Source: Phenylobacterium sp. (GTDB lineage Bacteria > Pseudomonadota > Alphaproteobacteria > Caulobacterales > Caulobacteraceae). From it: 64,000 nt of DNA. The notes below the pieces were generated by a model. The model was not told the origin of the DNA, made no database searches, and was given only the letters and a program-made list of their open reading frames with translations. Both the position numbers and the translations under genes were made by a program. Each line of letters opens with the position of its first letter. Positions within the stretch are counted from its first letter, which is position 1. This document shows, one piece after another, positions 28,389 through 38,099 of this stretch. The stretch lies in the NCBI RefSeq assembly GCF_004799515.1, contig NZ_SSMX01000036.1, positions 62,001 through 126,000 of the forward strand. Reading direction: 5' to 3'.

Positions 28389-28624
28389 TGGCCATCGTGA
28401 TCCGCCTCGATGTGATGATGGCCAGGCGCAAGGTGCGCTCCAACGTGCTGGCCCGCGCCATCGGCATCACCGAGGCCAACCTGTCGCTGCTGAAGTCCGG
28501 CAAGGTGAAGGGGCTGCGCTTCTCGACGCTCGAAGCGATCTGCCGGGCGCTGGACTGCCAGCCGGGCGACATCCTGGAATTCGTGCCGGACGAGGGCGTC
28601 GAGGCCTTCCGCCAGGCGAGCTGA
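28388..28624 (+). CDS. Small XRE/Cro-type helix-turn-helix regulator
   Basis: A 78-residue DNA-binding protein made almost entirely of one HTH domain: MMARRKVRSNVLARAIG, ITEANLSLLKSGKVKG (recognition helix region) and FSTLEAICRALDCQPGDILE. It belongs to the YozG-like group that travels with DUF2975 membrane proteins. It probably autoregulates the pair; no operator could be assigned. Confidence 0.85.
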   Translation: MAIVIRLDVMMARRKVRSNVLARAIGITEANLSLLKSGKVKGLRFSTLEAICRALDCQPGDILEFVPDEGVEAFRQAS

Positions 28625-28658
28625 TCCCACCCAAGGCTGACCAGATGGAGGAGGACCG

Positions 28659-29525
28659 ATGATCGGGCGAACGATGGCGCTTGCCTGCGGCTTGGCGCTG
28701 GCCCTGGCCGGCGCGGCGCGGGCGGAGATGGTCGATGTGGACGGCGGCCAGATCTACTACGAGACCTGCGGGCCCCAAGCTTCGGAGAAGGGCCCGCAGG
28801 CCATTGTCCTGATCCACGACGGGGTGATCAACTCCGCCAGCTTCGACGACATGTGGCCGATCCTCTGCAAGGACTTCCGCGTGGTCCGCTATGACCGGCG
28901 CGGCTACGGCAAGTCGCCGGCGGCCAAAGCGCCGTACGCGCCGCAGGAGGACCTGGCCGCGGTGATACGCGCGGCGAAGTTCGACCATGCGAGCCTGGTG
29001 GGCTTCTCCTTCGGCGGCGGTTTGGCGGTGAGCTATGCGATCCGGCATCCCGAACAGATCGACCGGCTCGTGATCTCCGGCGCTGCGCTCAACGGGTTCG
29101 AGCAGACCAAGCACTTCCGCGATCACATCACCCGCATCATGGCGCCGATGATCATCGGGAACTTCGACGCCGTGGTCGACAACGCCGCCAGGTCCGGCTG
29201 GGTCATGGCGCCAGGCCACGACGCAGCGAAGGCGGAGGCGTTGGCCATCCTGAAGGCCAGCCCGAAGGACCTGAGTCACCAGATGCGCGATCCCATCAAG
29301 GCCTGGCCGTCCGACCTGCCCCGCATGGGGGAGATCAAGGCGCCGACCCTGATCCTGATCGCCGACCACGACATCGCCGACAACCAGGCGGAATCCGGCG
29401 CGGCCCAGGCCCTGATCCCCGGCTCCCGGCGTATCGTCGTCGATGACGCCGGCCACCTGATGCAGCTGGAGCACCCCAAGGAGGTCGCTAAGCTGATCGC
29501 CGACTTCGTCCGCAAGGGTCGGTAG
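28659..29525 (+). CDS. Exported alpha/beta hydrolase
   Basis: A 288-residue protein with a Sec signal peptide (MIGRTMALACGLALALAGAARA, cleavage near residue 22) and an alpha/beta-hydrolase fold. HDGV gives the oxyanion region, VGFSFGG holds the nucleophilic Ser, IADHDIADN the Asp, and DDAGHLMQLEHP the His. Likely a periplasmic esterase or peptidase of unspecified substrate. A GGAGGA ribosome site precedes the ATG. It is 34 nt after the HTH gene and could be in the same transcript. Confidence 0.85.
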   Translation: MIGRTMALACGLALALAGAARAEMVDVDGGQIYYETCGPQASEKGPQAIVLIHDGVINSASFDDMWPILCKDFRVVRYDRRGYGKSPAAKAPYAPQEDLAAVIRAAKFDHASLVGFSFGGGLAVSYAIRHPEQIDRLVISGAALNGFEQTKHFRDHITRIMAPMIIGNFDAVVDNAARSGWVMAPGHDAAKAEALAILKASPKDLSHQMRDPIKAWPSDLPRMGEIKAPTLILIADHDIADNQAESGAAQALIPGSRRIVVDDAGHLMQLEHPKEVAKLIADFVRKGR

Positions 29526-29615
29526 TCAGCAGCGCTTGCCGAACGGCGGCGAGACGGCTTTCATGCCGGCGGCGAGATGTGCAACAGCGCGCCGCCGGGC
29601 AGGGAGGCCCATGCC

Positions 29616-31925
29616 GTGTCCGCCTATCGGGGCGTCCGCATCGCCGACTTCAGCCAGGGAACCGCCGGCCCGATGGCGGCGATGTTCCTGGGCGACTTCG
29701 AGGCCGAAGTGATCAAGGTCGAGCCAACCGGCGGTGAGCGGGGCCGCGATCATCCCGGCTATCACGCCTTCAACCGCAACAAGCGGGTCCTGACCCTGGA
29801 CCTTGGGACGCCCGCCGGCCTGGCCGCCGCCCGTGAGCTGATCGCCGGCGCCGACGTCGCCCTGTTCAGCGAGCCGCCGGGCCGCCTCGAAGCGTTGGGC
29901 CTCGATGCGACGAGCTTGCGGGCCGACCAGCCGGGCCTGATCCACGCCTGGATGCCGCCCTACGGCGTCACCGGCGCCTGGAGCCAGCTGCCGCCGCACC
30001 ACAGCCTGCTGAGCGCGCTCTCCGGCGTCGCCTTCCGGCAGGGCGCCTACGGCGACCAGCCGATCCATCTGGTCCTGCCGCTGATCTGGTACGGGCAGGG
30101 CGTGCTGGGCGCCTCGGCCATCGGCGCGGCCCTCTTGGAGCGCCAACGCAGCGGCCAGGGCCAGGCGGTGGTGGTGAGCGGCCTCAACGCGCTTTCGGAG
30201 GTGTCCGGCCCGGTGCGGGTGCTGGCCGCGCCGCCCCTGCCGCGGGGCCAGCCGCTGGGCGCATCGCCCAGCTACCGGCTCTACCAGTGCGGCGACGGCC
30301 AGTGGTTCTTCCTGGGCTGTCTGTTCGCCAACTTCTATCTGAAGTGCTTCGAAGCGGTGGGCATCGCCGACCGCTGGGACGAGCTGGCGCTGGACCCCTT
30401 GCTTGCTCGCGACACCCTGATGAGCCTCTTCCGCGCGCGCCCGCGCACCGAGTGGCTGCAGGTGCTGCAGGACCACGGCGTGCCGTGCGCGCCGGTGGGG
30501 CCGCGCGAGGCCTGGTTCGCCGGCGAGGCGGTGGCCAATGGCGATTTGCGCACGACGCTCATTCATCCGAGGCTGGGTGATGTCGCCGTCCCCGCGCCGC
30601 CCGCGCGGCTCAGCGGGACCCCGGCCTCGATCCGCCATCTCGCCCAGCCCATCGCCGCGCCGCCCGCCTGGGCGTCGCGCCCCCCGCCGGCCGCGAGCGG
30701 GGAGGCTGAGGCCGCCGCGCCCCTGGACGGAATCCGCGTCCTCGACCTGGGCACGGTGATCGCCGGAGCCCATGCGGGCGGGGTGCTGGCCAATCTCGGC
30801 GCCGATGTCGTCAAGATCGAACCGGTGGAGGGCGATCCGTTCCGCTCCGACGGCGGCGGCTTCCTGGCCTACAACCGCGGCAAGCGGGGCCTGGGTCTCG
30901 ACCTGAAGCAGCCGGCGGGCCGGGAGCTGTTCTACGATGTCGTGCGCCAGGCCGATGTGGTGCTGGACAACTACCGGTTCGGGGTGCGGGCGCGGCTGGG
31001 CATCGATTATGCGACGCTGAAGGCCATCAATCCGCGCATCGTCTCCTGCTCGATCAACGCCTATGGCGACAAGGGCCCGCGCGCGGCCCTGCCGGGGTTC
31101 GATCCGCTGCTGCAGGCGGAGGGCGGCATGCAGCAGGGGCAGGGCGGAGACGACGAGCCGATCCTGCACACCATCCCGGTGAACGACGTGGCGACGGCGG
31201 CCGTGGTCTCCATGGCCGTGGTGGCGGCGTTGAACGCCCGGATGCGCACCGGCGAGGGCCAGGAGATCGTCACCAGCCTGATGGCCCAGAGCCTGACCTT
31301 CCAGTTGGCCGAGGTGGTCGACTACGCCGGACGGCCGCCCAACGATCTCGGCGGCCGCGACTGCCTGGGACCGCGGGCGCTGCACCGCTTCTACCAGTGC
31401 GCCGACGGTTGGCTGGCCCTGGTCTGCGATACGCCTGAAGCCGCCCGGGGCCTGGCCGGGGTGCTGGGTCTGGAGGTCGGCGACGCTCCGCTGGCCGCGC
31501 CTCGCGATGGGCCGCTGGCCGGCGCGATCGCCCGCGCCCTGATCGTCCGCCCGCGCGACGCGGCGGTGCAGGCCTTGCTGGCCGCCGGCGTCGCCGCCGC
31601 GCCGGCCCTCCGCGCCGCCGAGGCCATGGAGAGCGACTGGCTGTGGGAGAACCGGGCGCTGGAGATCTGGCGCCACCCGCGGCTGGGCGACGTCTGTGGC
31701 GTGCGCAGCTACGCCGACTTTTCCCGCACGCCCGCCGGCTTCCGGCGGCCGACGCCGGACCTGGGCGAGCAGTCTTCGGCCATCCTGCGCGAGCTGGGCG
31801 TGGCCGAGGACCGCATCGCAGGCCTCCTGGCGACCGGGGCGATCTTCGAGCCGGTTCACATCGATCCCGCCCGCGCCAAGTCGGCCCGCGCCGGCAACGA
31901 CAACGCTGCGCTTTCGGTGCAATAG
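29616..31925 (+). CDS. Fused double CaiB/BaiF CoA-transferase
   Basis: A 769-residue protein made of two tandem class III CoA-transferase domains. The first is about residues 1-370 (GVRIADFSQGTAGPMAAMFL, EVIKVEP). The second is about 390-750 (GIRVLDLGTVIAGAHAGGVL, DVVKIEPVEGDPFR, YNRGKRGLGLDL). Asp524 in IPVNDVATA sits where the catalytic aspartate of formyl-CoA transferase is expected. The matching place in the first half (LPLIWYGQG) has no acid, so probably only the second site is active. The start is the GTG at 29616, with AGGGAGG 8-9 nt upstream. The acyl acceptor is unknown. Confidence 0.85.
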   Translation: MSAYRGVRIADFSQGTAGPMAAMFLGDFEAEVIKVEPTGGERGRDHPGYHAFNRNKRVLTLDLGTPAGLAAARELIAGADVALFSEPPGRLEALGLDATSLRADQPGLIHAWMPPYGVTGAWSQLPPHHSLLSALSGVAFRQGAYGDQPIHLVLPLIWYGQGVLGASAIGAALLERQRSGQGQAVVVSGLNALSEVSGPVRVLAAPPLPRGQPLGASPSYRLYQCGDGQWFFLGCLFANFYLKCFEAVGIADRWDELALDPLLARDTLMSLFRARPRTEWLQVLQDHGVPCAPVGPREAWFAGEAVANGDLRTTLIHPRLGDVAVPAPPARLSGTPASIRHLAQPIAAPPAWASRPPPAASGEAEAAAPLDGIRVLDLGTVIAGAHAGGVLANLGADVVKIEPVEGDPFRSDGGGFLAYNRGKRGLGLDLKQPAGRELFYDVVRQADVVLDNYRFGVRARLGIDYATLKAINPRIVSCSINAYGDKGPRAALPGFDPLLQAEGGMQQGQGGDDEPILHTIPVNDVATAAVVSMAVVAALNARMRTGEGQEIVTSLMAQSLTFQLAEVVDYAGRPPNDLGGRDCLGPRALHRFYQCADGWLALVCDTPEAARGLAGVLGLEVGDAPLAAPRDGPLAGAIARALIVRPRDAAVQALLAAGVAAAPALRAAEAMESDWLWENRALEIWRHPRLGDVCGVRSYADFSRTPAGFRRPTPDLGEQSSAILRELGVAEDRIAGLLATGAIFEPVHIDPARAKSARAGNDNAALSVQ

Positions 31926-31961
31926 GAACGGTAACGCTGACCAGCGCCGGGGTCCTGAACC

Positions 31962-32744
31962 GTGGACTTGATCGATCTTGTCGCGCGCGAAGCGCCGCTG
32001 CCCCTGGTGGGGGGCGGTGGCCTGATCGCCCTGGTTCTCGCCTGCGAGCTGGGTGCGGCGGCGCGCCGTAGGGGTCCGGCCGCGCCGGGTGAACATGGCG
32101 TCGCGGACGATGGGAATATCCTGGCCGCCGTCCTGGGGCTTCTCGGGCTGCTCTTGGCGTTCACCTTCAACCTCGCCCTGGACCGGCACGAAACCCGGCG
32201 CGCGCTGGTGGTCGCCGAAGCCAATGACCTGGGCACCGCCTATCTCCGCACAGCTTTGCTGGATGATCCGGCGGCGTTGCGTCAGGACCTTCGGGCTTAC
32301 GCACAGGCGCGGCTGAGCTACGGTCTGGCCGCGGCCGGGCCAGCGCAAGACGCCGCCGCCGCGCGGGCGGACGCCTTGCAAGCCACGGTCTGGCGCGACG
32401 CGACGGCGGCTCTGGCGTCGTTGCGCACCACGCCCGTATCGGGCCTGGTCCTGGCGCCGATCAACGAGGCCTTCGACACCGCCTCCAAGCGCAAATCCGC
32501 CTTGGCCGCGCGTCTGCCGACCGCCGTGGTGGGGACCCTGGCGCTCTATTCGCTGATCGCGGCGGGCATGCTGGGCTACACTGCGGCCGGCGCCGGCCGG
32601 CGCTCACGCGTCACCTCGACCCTGCTGTTCATGCTGCTGACCCTGGCGATCTGCCTGATCCTCGACCTGGACCGGGCGCGCAGCGGGATGATCCAGGTGC
32701 CGCAGACGCCGATGGCTGACGTCATTGCGGCCATGCGACCGTAA
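31962..32744 (+). CDS. DUF4239-like membrane protein
   Basis: A 260-residue protein starting with GTG. It has hydrophobic segments at about 17-36, 53-72, 189-206 and 218-237 and a polar middle with NDLGTAYLRTALL. The DRHETRRALVVAEANDLGTAYLR block and the paired terminal helices resemble the bestrophin-like DUF4239 family. Function is unknown, with an ion-channel relation only distant. It is the last gene of the accessory block before mce. Confidence 0.6.
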   Translation: MDLIDLVAREAPLPLVGGGGLIALVLACELGAAARRRGPAAPGEHGVADDGNILAAVLGLLGLLLAFTFNLALDRHETRRALVVAEANDLGTAYLRTALLDDPAALRQDLRAYAQARLSYGLAAAGPAQDAAAARADALQATVWRDATAALASLRTTPVSGLVLAPINEAFDTASKRKSALAARLPTAVVGTLALYSLIAAGMLGYTAAGAGRRSRVTSTLLFMLLTLAICLILDLDRARSGMIQVPQTPMADVIAAMRP

Positions 32745-32786
32745 GCCGGTCTCGCGCCGGCTGGCCGGTGCGGCTATACCGCCTGC

Positions 32787-33209
32787 ATGATCGGCAAATT
32801 GAACCATGTGGGCGTCGCCACGCCCTCCATCGAAGCCTCGGTGAAGATGTACCGTGAGGTGCTGGGCGTCAGCGACATCGGCGAGCGCTTCGCCCTGCCC
32901 GAGCAGGGTGTCTGGGTCTGCTTCGTCAACCTGCCCAACAGCCAGATCGAACTGATCGAGCCTTACGGGGATGCGTCCCCGATCGCGGCCTTCCTGGAGA
33001 AGAATCCCAAAGGCGGCCAGCACCACGTCTGCTTCGAGGTGCCGGACATCCTGGAGGCCCGCGACGCCATGCGGGCCAAGGGCGCGACGGTGCTGGGAAC
33101 CGGCGAGCCGCGCATCGGCGCCCACGGCGTGCCGGTGATCTTCGTCCACCCGAAGGACATGGGCGGGGTGCTCGTCGAACTGATGGCCGAACCGAAGGGC
33201 GCGCACTGA
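32787..33209 (+). CDS. mce: Methylmalonyl-CoA epimerase
   Basis: A 140-residue enzyme of the vicinal-oxygen-chelate family that interconverts (R)- and (S)-methylmalonyl-CoA in propionate breakdown. Metal ligands are in LNHVGVAT (His near residue 6), GGQHHVCFEV (His near 76-77) and VLVELMAE (Glu near 135). Length is exactly that of the family. The stop overlaps the DUF1467 start (TGATG); mce followed by DUF1467 and proS is conserved in alphaproteobacteria. Confidence 0.93.
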   Translation: MIGKLNHVGVATPSIEASVKMYREVLGVSDIGERFALPEQGVWVCFVNLPNSQIELIEPYGDASPIAAFLEKNPKGGQHHVCFEVPDILEARDAMRAKGATVLGTGEPRIGAHGVPVIFVHPKDMGGVLVELMAEPKGAH

Positions 33210-33466
33210 TGGGCGGCCCGATCACCCTCATCGCCATCTACCTGACCATCTGGTGGACGGTGCTGTTCGTCGTCCTGCCGCTGGGCGTGGTGAGCCGCGC
33301 CGACGCCGGCCTGCCCAACGACGGCTCCGACCCCGGCGCGCCGGTAGACCCCAAGCTGAAGAAGAAATTCATCACCACCACCTGGGTCTCGGCCATCGTC
33401 TTCGCCATCCTGTGGCTGGTGATCCACTTCAGGCTCATCGACCTGTCGCGCCTGCCGCACGGCTGA
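33209..33466 (+). CDS. DUF1467 family membrane protein
   Basis: An 85-residue protein with two helices (about residues 5-27 and 56-74). The diagnostic loop has SRADAG...DPGAPVDPKLKKKF between them. Typical of DUF1467, a small alphaproteobacterial family nearly always between mce and proS; its role is not known. It overlaps mce by one base (TGATG). Confidence 0.88.
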   Translation: MGGPITLIAIYLTIWWTVLFVVLPLGVVSRADAGLPNDGSDPGAPVDPKLKKKFITTTWVSAIVFAILWLVIHFRLIDLSRLPHG

Positions 33467-33537
33467 CGCGTTGCCAAGGCTAGCGGGCGAAGGCTATCAG
33501 GGCCGTCCGCTCACGGTTCTGTCGAAAGCCTAAGATC

Positions 33538-34857
33538 ATGCGCCTGTCGCGCTACTTCATGCCCACCCTGCGCGAGGCGCCCGCCGACGCCCAGATCGTC
33601 TCCCACCAGCTGATGCTGCGCGCCGGCCTGATCCGGCAGGAAGCGGCCGGCATCTACGCCTGGCTGCCGCTGGGCCTGAAGGTGCTGAAGAAGATCGAGC
33701 AGATCGTCCGCGAGGAAATGGACCGGGCCGGCGCCATCGAGGTCCTGCTGCCCACCCTGCAGCTCGCCGACCTGTGGCGCGAGAGCGGCCGCTACGACGA
33801 CTACGGCGATGAGATGCTGCGCATCAAGGACCGCCACGACCGCGACCTGCTCTACGGCCCCACGGCGGAAGAGGTGATCACCGAGATCTTCCGGGCGTTT
33901 GTGAAGTCCTACAAGGACTTGCCGAAGAACCTTTACAACATCCAGTGGAAGTTCCGCGACGAGCGCCGGCCCCGCTTCGGGGTGATGCGCGGCCGCGAGT
34001 TCCTGATGAAGGACGCCTACAGCTTCGATATCGACGAGGCGGCGGCGCGCAAGTCCTACAACCGCATGTTCCTGGCCTATCTGAACATCTATGCGCGGCT
34101 GGGATTGAAGGCGATCCCGGTGAAGGCCGACCCCGGCCCGATCGGCGGCGACCTCTCCCACGAGTTCATCATCCTGGCCGACACCGGCGAGAGCGAGGTC
34201 TTCGCCCACGGCGACCTCGTCGAAATGGGCGCGCCAGGCCCCGACATCGACTGGGACGGCGACCTGGAGCCCTTGGTGACCCAGCGCTCGCGCCTCTACG
34301 CCGCCTCCGACGAGATGCATGACGCCGCCCGCTTCGAGGCCGAGGTTCCCGAGGCCAAGCGGATGACCGCGCGCGGCATCGAGGTCGGCCACATTTTCTA
34401 CTTCGGTGAGAAGTACTCCAAGCCCATGAAGGCGCTGGTCACGGGCCCGGACGGCAAGGACGCCCCGATCCATGGCGGGTCCTATGGCGTCGGTGTCTCG
34501 CGCCTGGTGGGGGGGATCATCGAGGCCAGTCACGATGACGCCGGCATCATCTGGCCGGACGCCGTCGCGCCCTTCGGTGTGGCGGTCGTCAACCTGCGGG
34601 TCGGCGACGCGGCTTGCGACGAAGTCTCCGAGCGGGCCTACAAGGCCCTGGGCGAGTTCGGCAAGGAGCCGCTCTACGACGACCGCGACGACCGGCCCGG
34701 CGCGAAGTTCGCCAGCCTCGACCTGGTCGGTATCCCCTGGCAGCTGATCGTTGGCCCCAAGGGCGTCGCGGAAGGCGTCGTCGAGATCAAGCGCCGCGCC
34801 ACCGGCGAACGCCAGACCCTGCCGCTCGAAGCCGCGCTGAAGGTGATCGCCGAGTGA
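33538..34857 (+). CDS. proS: Prolyl-tRNA synthetase
   Basis: A 439-residue class II synthetase that charges tRNA-Pro. The motif 2 region is [25 protein letters not shown] (near residues 138-162) and the C-terminal anticodon-binding domain starts near 340. It lacks the roughly 180-residue editing insertion of the E. coli type, as is usual for the short alphaproteobacterial ProRS, so mischarged Ala-tRNA must be cleared by a separate protein. AAGGCTA is repeated twice in the 71-bp upstream gap, the second as part of a possible -10 (GGCTATCA). Confidence 0.95.
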   Translation: MRLSRYFMPTLREAPADAQIVSHQLMLRAGLIRQEAAGIYAWLPLGLKVLKKIEQIVREEMDRAGAIEVLLPTLQLADLWRESGRYDDYGDEMLRIKDRHDRDLLYGPTAEEVITEIFRAFVKSYKDLPKNLYNIQWKFRDERRPRFGVMRGREFLMKDAYSFDIDEAAARKSYNRMFLAYLNIYARLGLKAIPVKADPGPIGGDLSHEFIILADTGESEVFAHGDLVEMGAPGPDIDWDGDLEPLVTQRSRLYAASDEMHDAARFEAEVPEAKRMTARGIEVGHIFYFGEKYSKPMKALVTGPDGKDAPIHGGSYGVGVSRLVGGIIEASHDDAGIIWPDAVAPFGVAVVNLRVGDAACDEVSERAYKALGEFGKEPLYDDRDDRPGAKFASLDLVGIPWQLIVGPKGVAEGVVEIKRRATGERQTLPLEAALKVIAE

Positions 34858-34879
34858 GCGATCAGACGAGCACGCCGGC

Positions 34880-36161
34880 ATGAGCGACCTCGCCTCGACG
34901 CGCGCCGCGCCGTTCGGCCTCTGGGAGCGGATGCTGGCTGGCCGCTACCTGCGCGCCAAGCGCAGCGAGGGCGGGGTGGCGCTGATCTCGATCATCTCCT
35001 TCACCGGCATCACCCTGGCCGTGGCCGTGCTGATCATCGTCATGTCGGTGATGAACGGGTTCCGCTCCGAGCTGCTGGGCAAGATCCTGGGTTTCAACGG
35101 CCACGCCTTCGTCACCGGCGGCCTCTTGGACAACGCCGCGATGCGGGAGACCGCGGTCCAGCAGATCGCCAAGGTCCCCGGCGTCACCCAGGCCTTCCCG
35201 GTCGTCGACGCCCAGGCCATCGCCATGGGGCCGAACCAGGTCACCGGCGCCATGGTCCGCGGCCTGACGCCTAAGGATCTCAACGCCACGCGCATCGTCG
35301 CGGGCAACATCACCAAGGGCAGCCTGCGCGGCTTCGGCGAGGGCGACTTCGGTGGCAACACCGTGGTGGTGGGCGAGCGGCTCGCCGAGCAGCTAGGGGT
35401 CAAGGTGGGCGACGACGTCACCCTGATCTCGCCCTCCGGCGGCGCCACGGCCTTCGGCGGCACGCCGCTGCAGAAGTCCTACGTCGTAGGCGCGCTCTTC
35501 AGCGCCGGCATGAGCCAGTACGACCAGGCCTACATCTTCATGCCGCTGGAGCAGGCCCAGCTGTTCTTCGGGCGCGAGGGCACGGTGGACGCCATCGAGA
35601 TCCGCGTGTCCGACCCGGACAAGGCCCCGCAGCTCAAGCCCGCCATCCAGCGCGCCGCCGGCCCCACGGCCCTGGTCGCCGACTGGACCCAGCGCGACGC
35701 CTCCTATTGGGGCGCGCTGAAGGTCGAGCGCAACGTCATGCGGCTGATCCTGATGCTGCTGGTGGTGATCGCGGCGCTGAACATCATCTCCAGCCTGGTC
35801 ATGCTCGTTAAGAACAAGGGCCGCGACATCGCCATCCTGCGCACCATGGGCGCGGGGCAGGGCTCGATCCTGCGGATCTTCGTCATGGCCGGGGGCGCGA
35901 TCGGGGCGCTGGGCACGGCGGCGGGGCTGGCGCTGGGGGCGCTGGTCTCGATCTACATCGACCCGATCCAACGGGTCGTCGAGGCGGTGACCGGCCAGGC
36001 GGTGTTCTCGTCCGACGTCTATTTCCTGAGCCGCTTGCCGGCCAAGGTCGACTGGCTGGAGGTGACCATCATCGTCAGCTTCTCGCTGGCCGCCTCGCTG
36101 CTCTGCACCCTGCCGCCGGCCTGGCGGGCCTCGCGCCTCGATCCGGTGGAGGCGCTTCGCT

Positions 36162-36169
<8 letters not shown>
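34880..36169 (+). CDS. lolC: Lipoprotein-releasing ABC transporter, permease subunit
   Basis: A 429-residue inner-membrane protein of the LolC/LolE family that extracts lipoproteins from the inner membrane for transfer to the outer membrane. Helix 1 is near residues 36-60 (ISFTGITLAVAVLIIVMSVMN-type), followed by a large periplasmic MacB-like domain and three C-terminal helices (about 287-310, 330-358 and 390-412). Alphaproteobacteria generally have a single such gene. It overlaps lolD by 8 nt. Confidence 0.93.
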
Positions 36170-36860
<691 letters not shown>

Positions 36861-36916
36861 GGCCAAAAAAGAAGCGAACCTGTTGTAAGGAGAGCTCTTT
36901 CCGCGCCCTCCGGTAG

Positions 36917-36931
36917 AGCCTATCCTAGGCT
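36917..36931. promoter_or_regulatory. Inverted repeat upstream of Gly/Tyr-rich gene
   Basis: AGCCTA and TAGGCT form a perfect 6-bp inverted pair around TCC, about 50 nt before the TTG start. It could be an operator or a leader hairpin. Confidence 0.3.
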
Positions 36932-36981
36932 TGGGACGCTAACCGTTGGCCGTAAGGCCTCGGCCTCTGTTGGAGGTCTTG

Positions 36982-37491
36982 TTGAAGACGATTGTCGCGG
37001 CGCTTGCGGGCGCTTCTCTTTTGACCGCCGCCCTCCCGGCGGCCGCGGAGTCATCGCATCACGGCGGCTTCGGCGGCCGGAGCAGCGCGGCGGGCGCGCC
37101 CGGTTTCGGCGGCGGCCGTGGCGGCTTTGGCCACTATGGCTACGGGTTCCGGGGCGGCGGCCGTTTCTGCTGCTACGGCGGGCCGTTCTTCGGCTTTGGC
37201 CTCGGGCTGGGGTTGGGCTTTGCCGCCTACGACCCCTGGTGGTTCGATAGCCCCTACTATGGCTACTACGGCTATGGCGCTTACGGGCCCTATCCGCCCT
37301 ACGGGGCCTATCCGCCTCCGCCGCCCGGCGGCTACTACCCGCCGCCCTATGGCGCGGCTCCGCCTCAGGGCGCGCCGCCGGTGGCGGGCCCGCAGAACGC
37401 GCCCAGCGCCTCGGCGCCGGCGGCCTGCGGCTCCTGGTCCTGGGACGCCGGCAAACAGGCTTACAACTGGGTGCCCTGCGGCGGGGCCTAG
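36982..37491 (+). CDS. Secreted Gly/Tyr/Pro-rich low-complexity protein
   Basis: A 169-residue protein with a signal peptide (KTIVAALAGASLLTAALPAAA, cleavage near residue 22). A glycine-rich segment (GGFGGRSSAAG, GGRGGFGHYG) and a Tyr/Gly/Pro-rich segment (YYGYYGYGAYGPYPPYG) follow, then a short C-terminal end with two cysteines (ACGSWSWDAGK, VPCGGA). GGAGGT lies 4 nt before the TTG at 36982; upstream in-frame TTG codons at 36979 and 36946 are alternatives. Proteins of this style are envelope or matrix components in alphaproteobacteria; no specific function can be given. Confidence 0.65.
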   Translation: MKTIVAALAGASLLTAALPAAAESSHHGGFGGRSSAAGAPGFGGGRGGFGHYGYGFRGGGRFCCYGGPFFGFGLGLGLGFAAYDPWWFDSPYYGYYGYGAYGPYPPYGAYPPPPPGGYYPPPYGAAPPQGAPPVAGPQNAPSASAPAACGSWSWDAGKQAYNWVPCGGA

Positions 37492-37525
37492 GGCCGCCGC
37501 CAAGCCGATGGGATAAGGCCCGCGG

Positions 37526-37915
37526 CTAGCGCCGCGGGTCGTCGCCCTCCGAGGGCAGGGTCTCGCGATCGAACACCTTCTGCTGTTCCGGGGTGAGCAG
37601 GGCGTAGAAGGCCTTCACGGCCTCGCCCTGTTTGCGGAACGCCAGGTCGTCCTGCGCCATGGTCGCCTCGATCAGCGCGATGCGGCGCGGGGTCGGCACC
37701 ATGGGCAGCAATTCCTCGGTCGCCCTGTGGCGCGCCTCGGTCTGCGGATCGGGAGCGATGGCGTTGGTGTAGTCGCGCCAGGCCGGCTCCTGGGTCTCGG
37801 TCAGATGCAGCTCATCGTGCAGCCGGATCAGATCGGCGTTCACCGCCTGTGCGGCCCGCGCCGCGCTGGCCGACATCGCCATGACTAGACAAAATCCAAG
37901 CATAATCCGACGCAT
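37526..37915 (-). CDS. Spy/CpxP-like periplasmic protein
   Basis: A 129-residue protein with a signal peptide (MRRIMLGFCLVMAMSASAARA). The mature part is helical, with two LTxxQ-type motifs: LHLTETQEPAW near residue 37 and LLTPEQQKVF near 106. This is the signature of Spy/CpxP periplasmic chaperone-like proteins, often induced by envelope or metal stress. It is divergent from the hybrid histidine kinase, and the shared gap could allow joint control; that link is inference. Confidence 0.75.
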   Translation of the reverse strand: MRRIMLGFCLVMAMSASAARAAQAVNADLIRLHDELHLTETQEPAWRDYTNAIAPDPQTEARHRATEELLPMVPTPRRIALIEATMAQDDLAFRKQGEAVKAFYALLTPEQQKVFDRETLPSEGDDPRR

Positions 37916-38099
37916 CTCGTAAAACCTTCACGTAAATCCCCCAAGCCGCACAATATTACATGGGGCCGCGCATCTGGGAATGCATCGCCGCCTCCACGCT
38001 CCGGGACCTGACGCCGCGGCCACGGAACCCAAGGTCCATTTCAGGCATTGCGTCTCAACGGCTTTCTGCGTGGCCGGCGGGCTGGATTGGGGGGATTCC
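37916..38099. other. Divergent intergenic region, Spy-like gene and kinase
   Basis: About 180 bp separating the Spy-like gene (minus) from the kinase (plus). It is more AT-rich near 37920-37970, where the minus-strand promoter should lie. A GGGGGG run at 38089-38094 precedes the chosen TTG start of the kinase. No clear operator repeats were found. Confidence 0.25.

Noticed and set aside
29526..32381. A 951-codon minus-strand open frame opposite the CoA-transferase
   Set aside because: No domain is recognisable and the plus-strand protein has strong family motifs throughout; this is a composition shadow.
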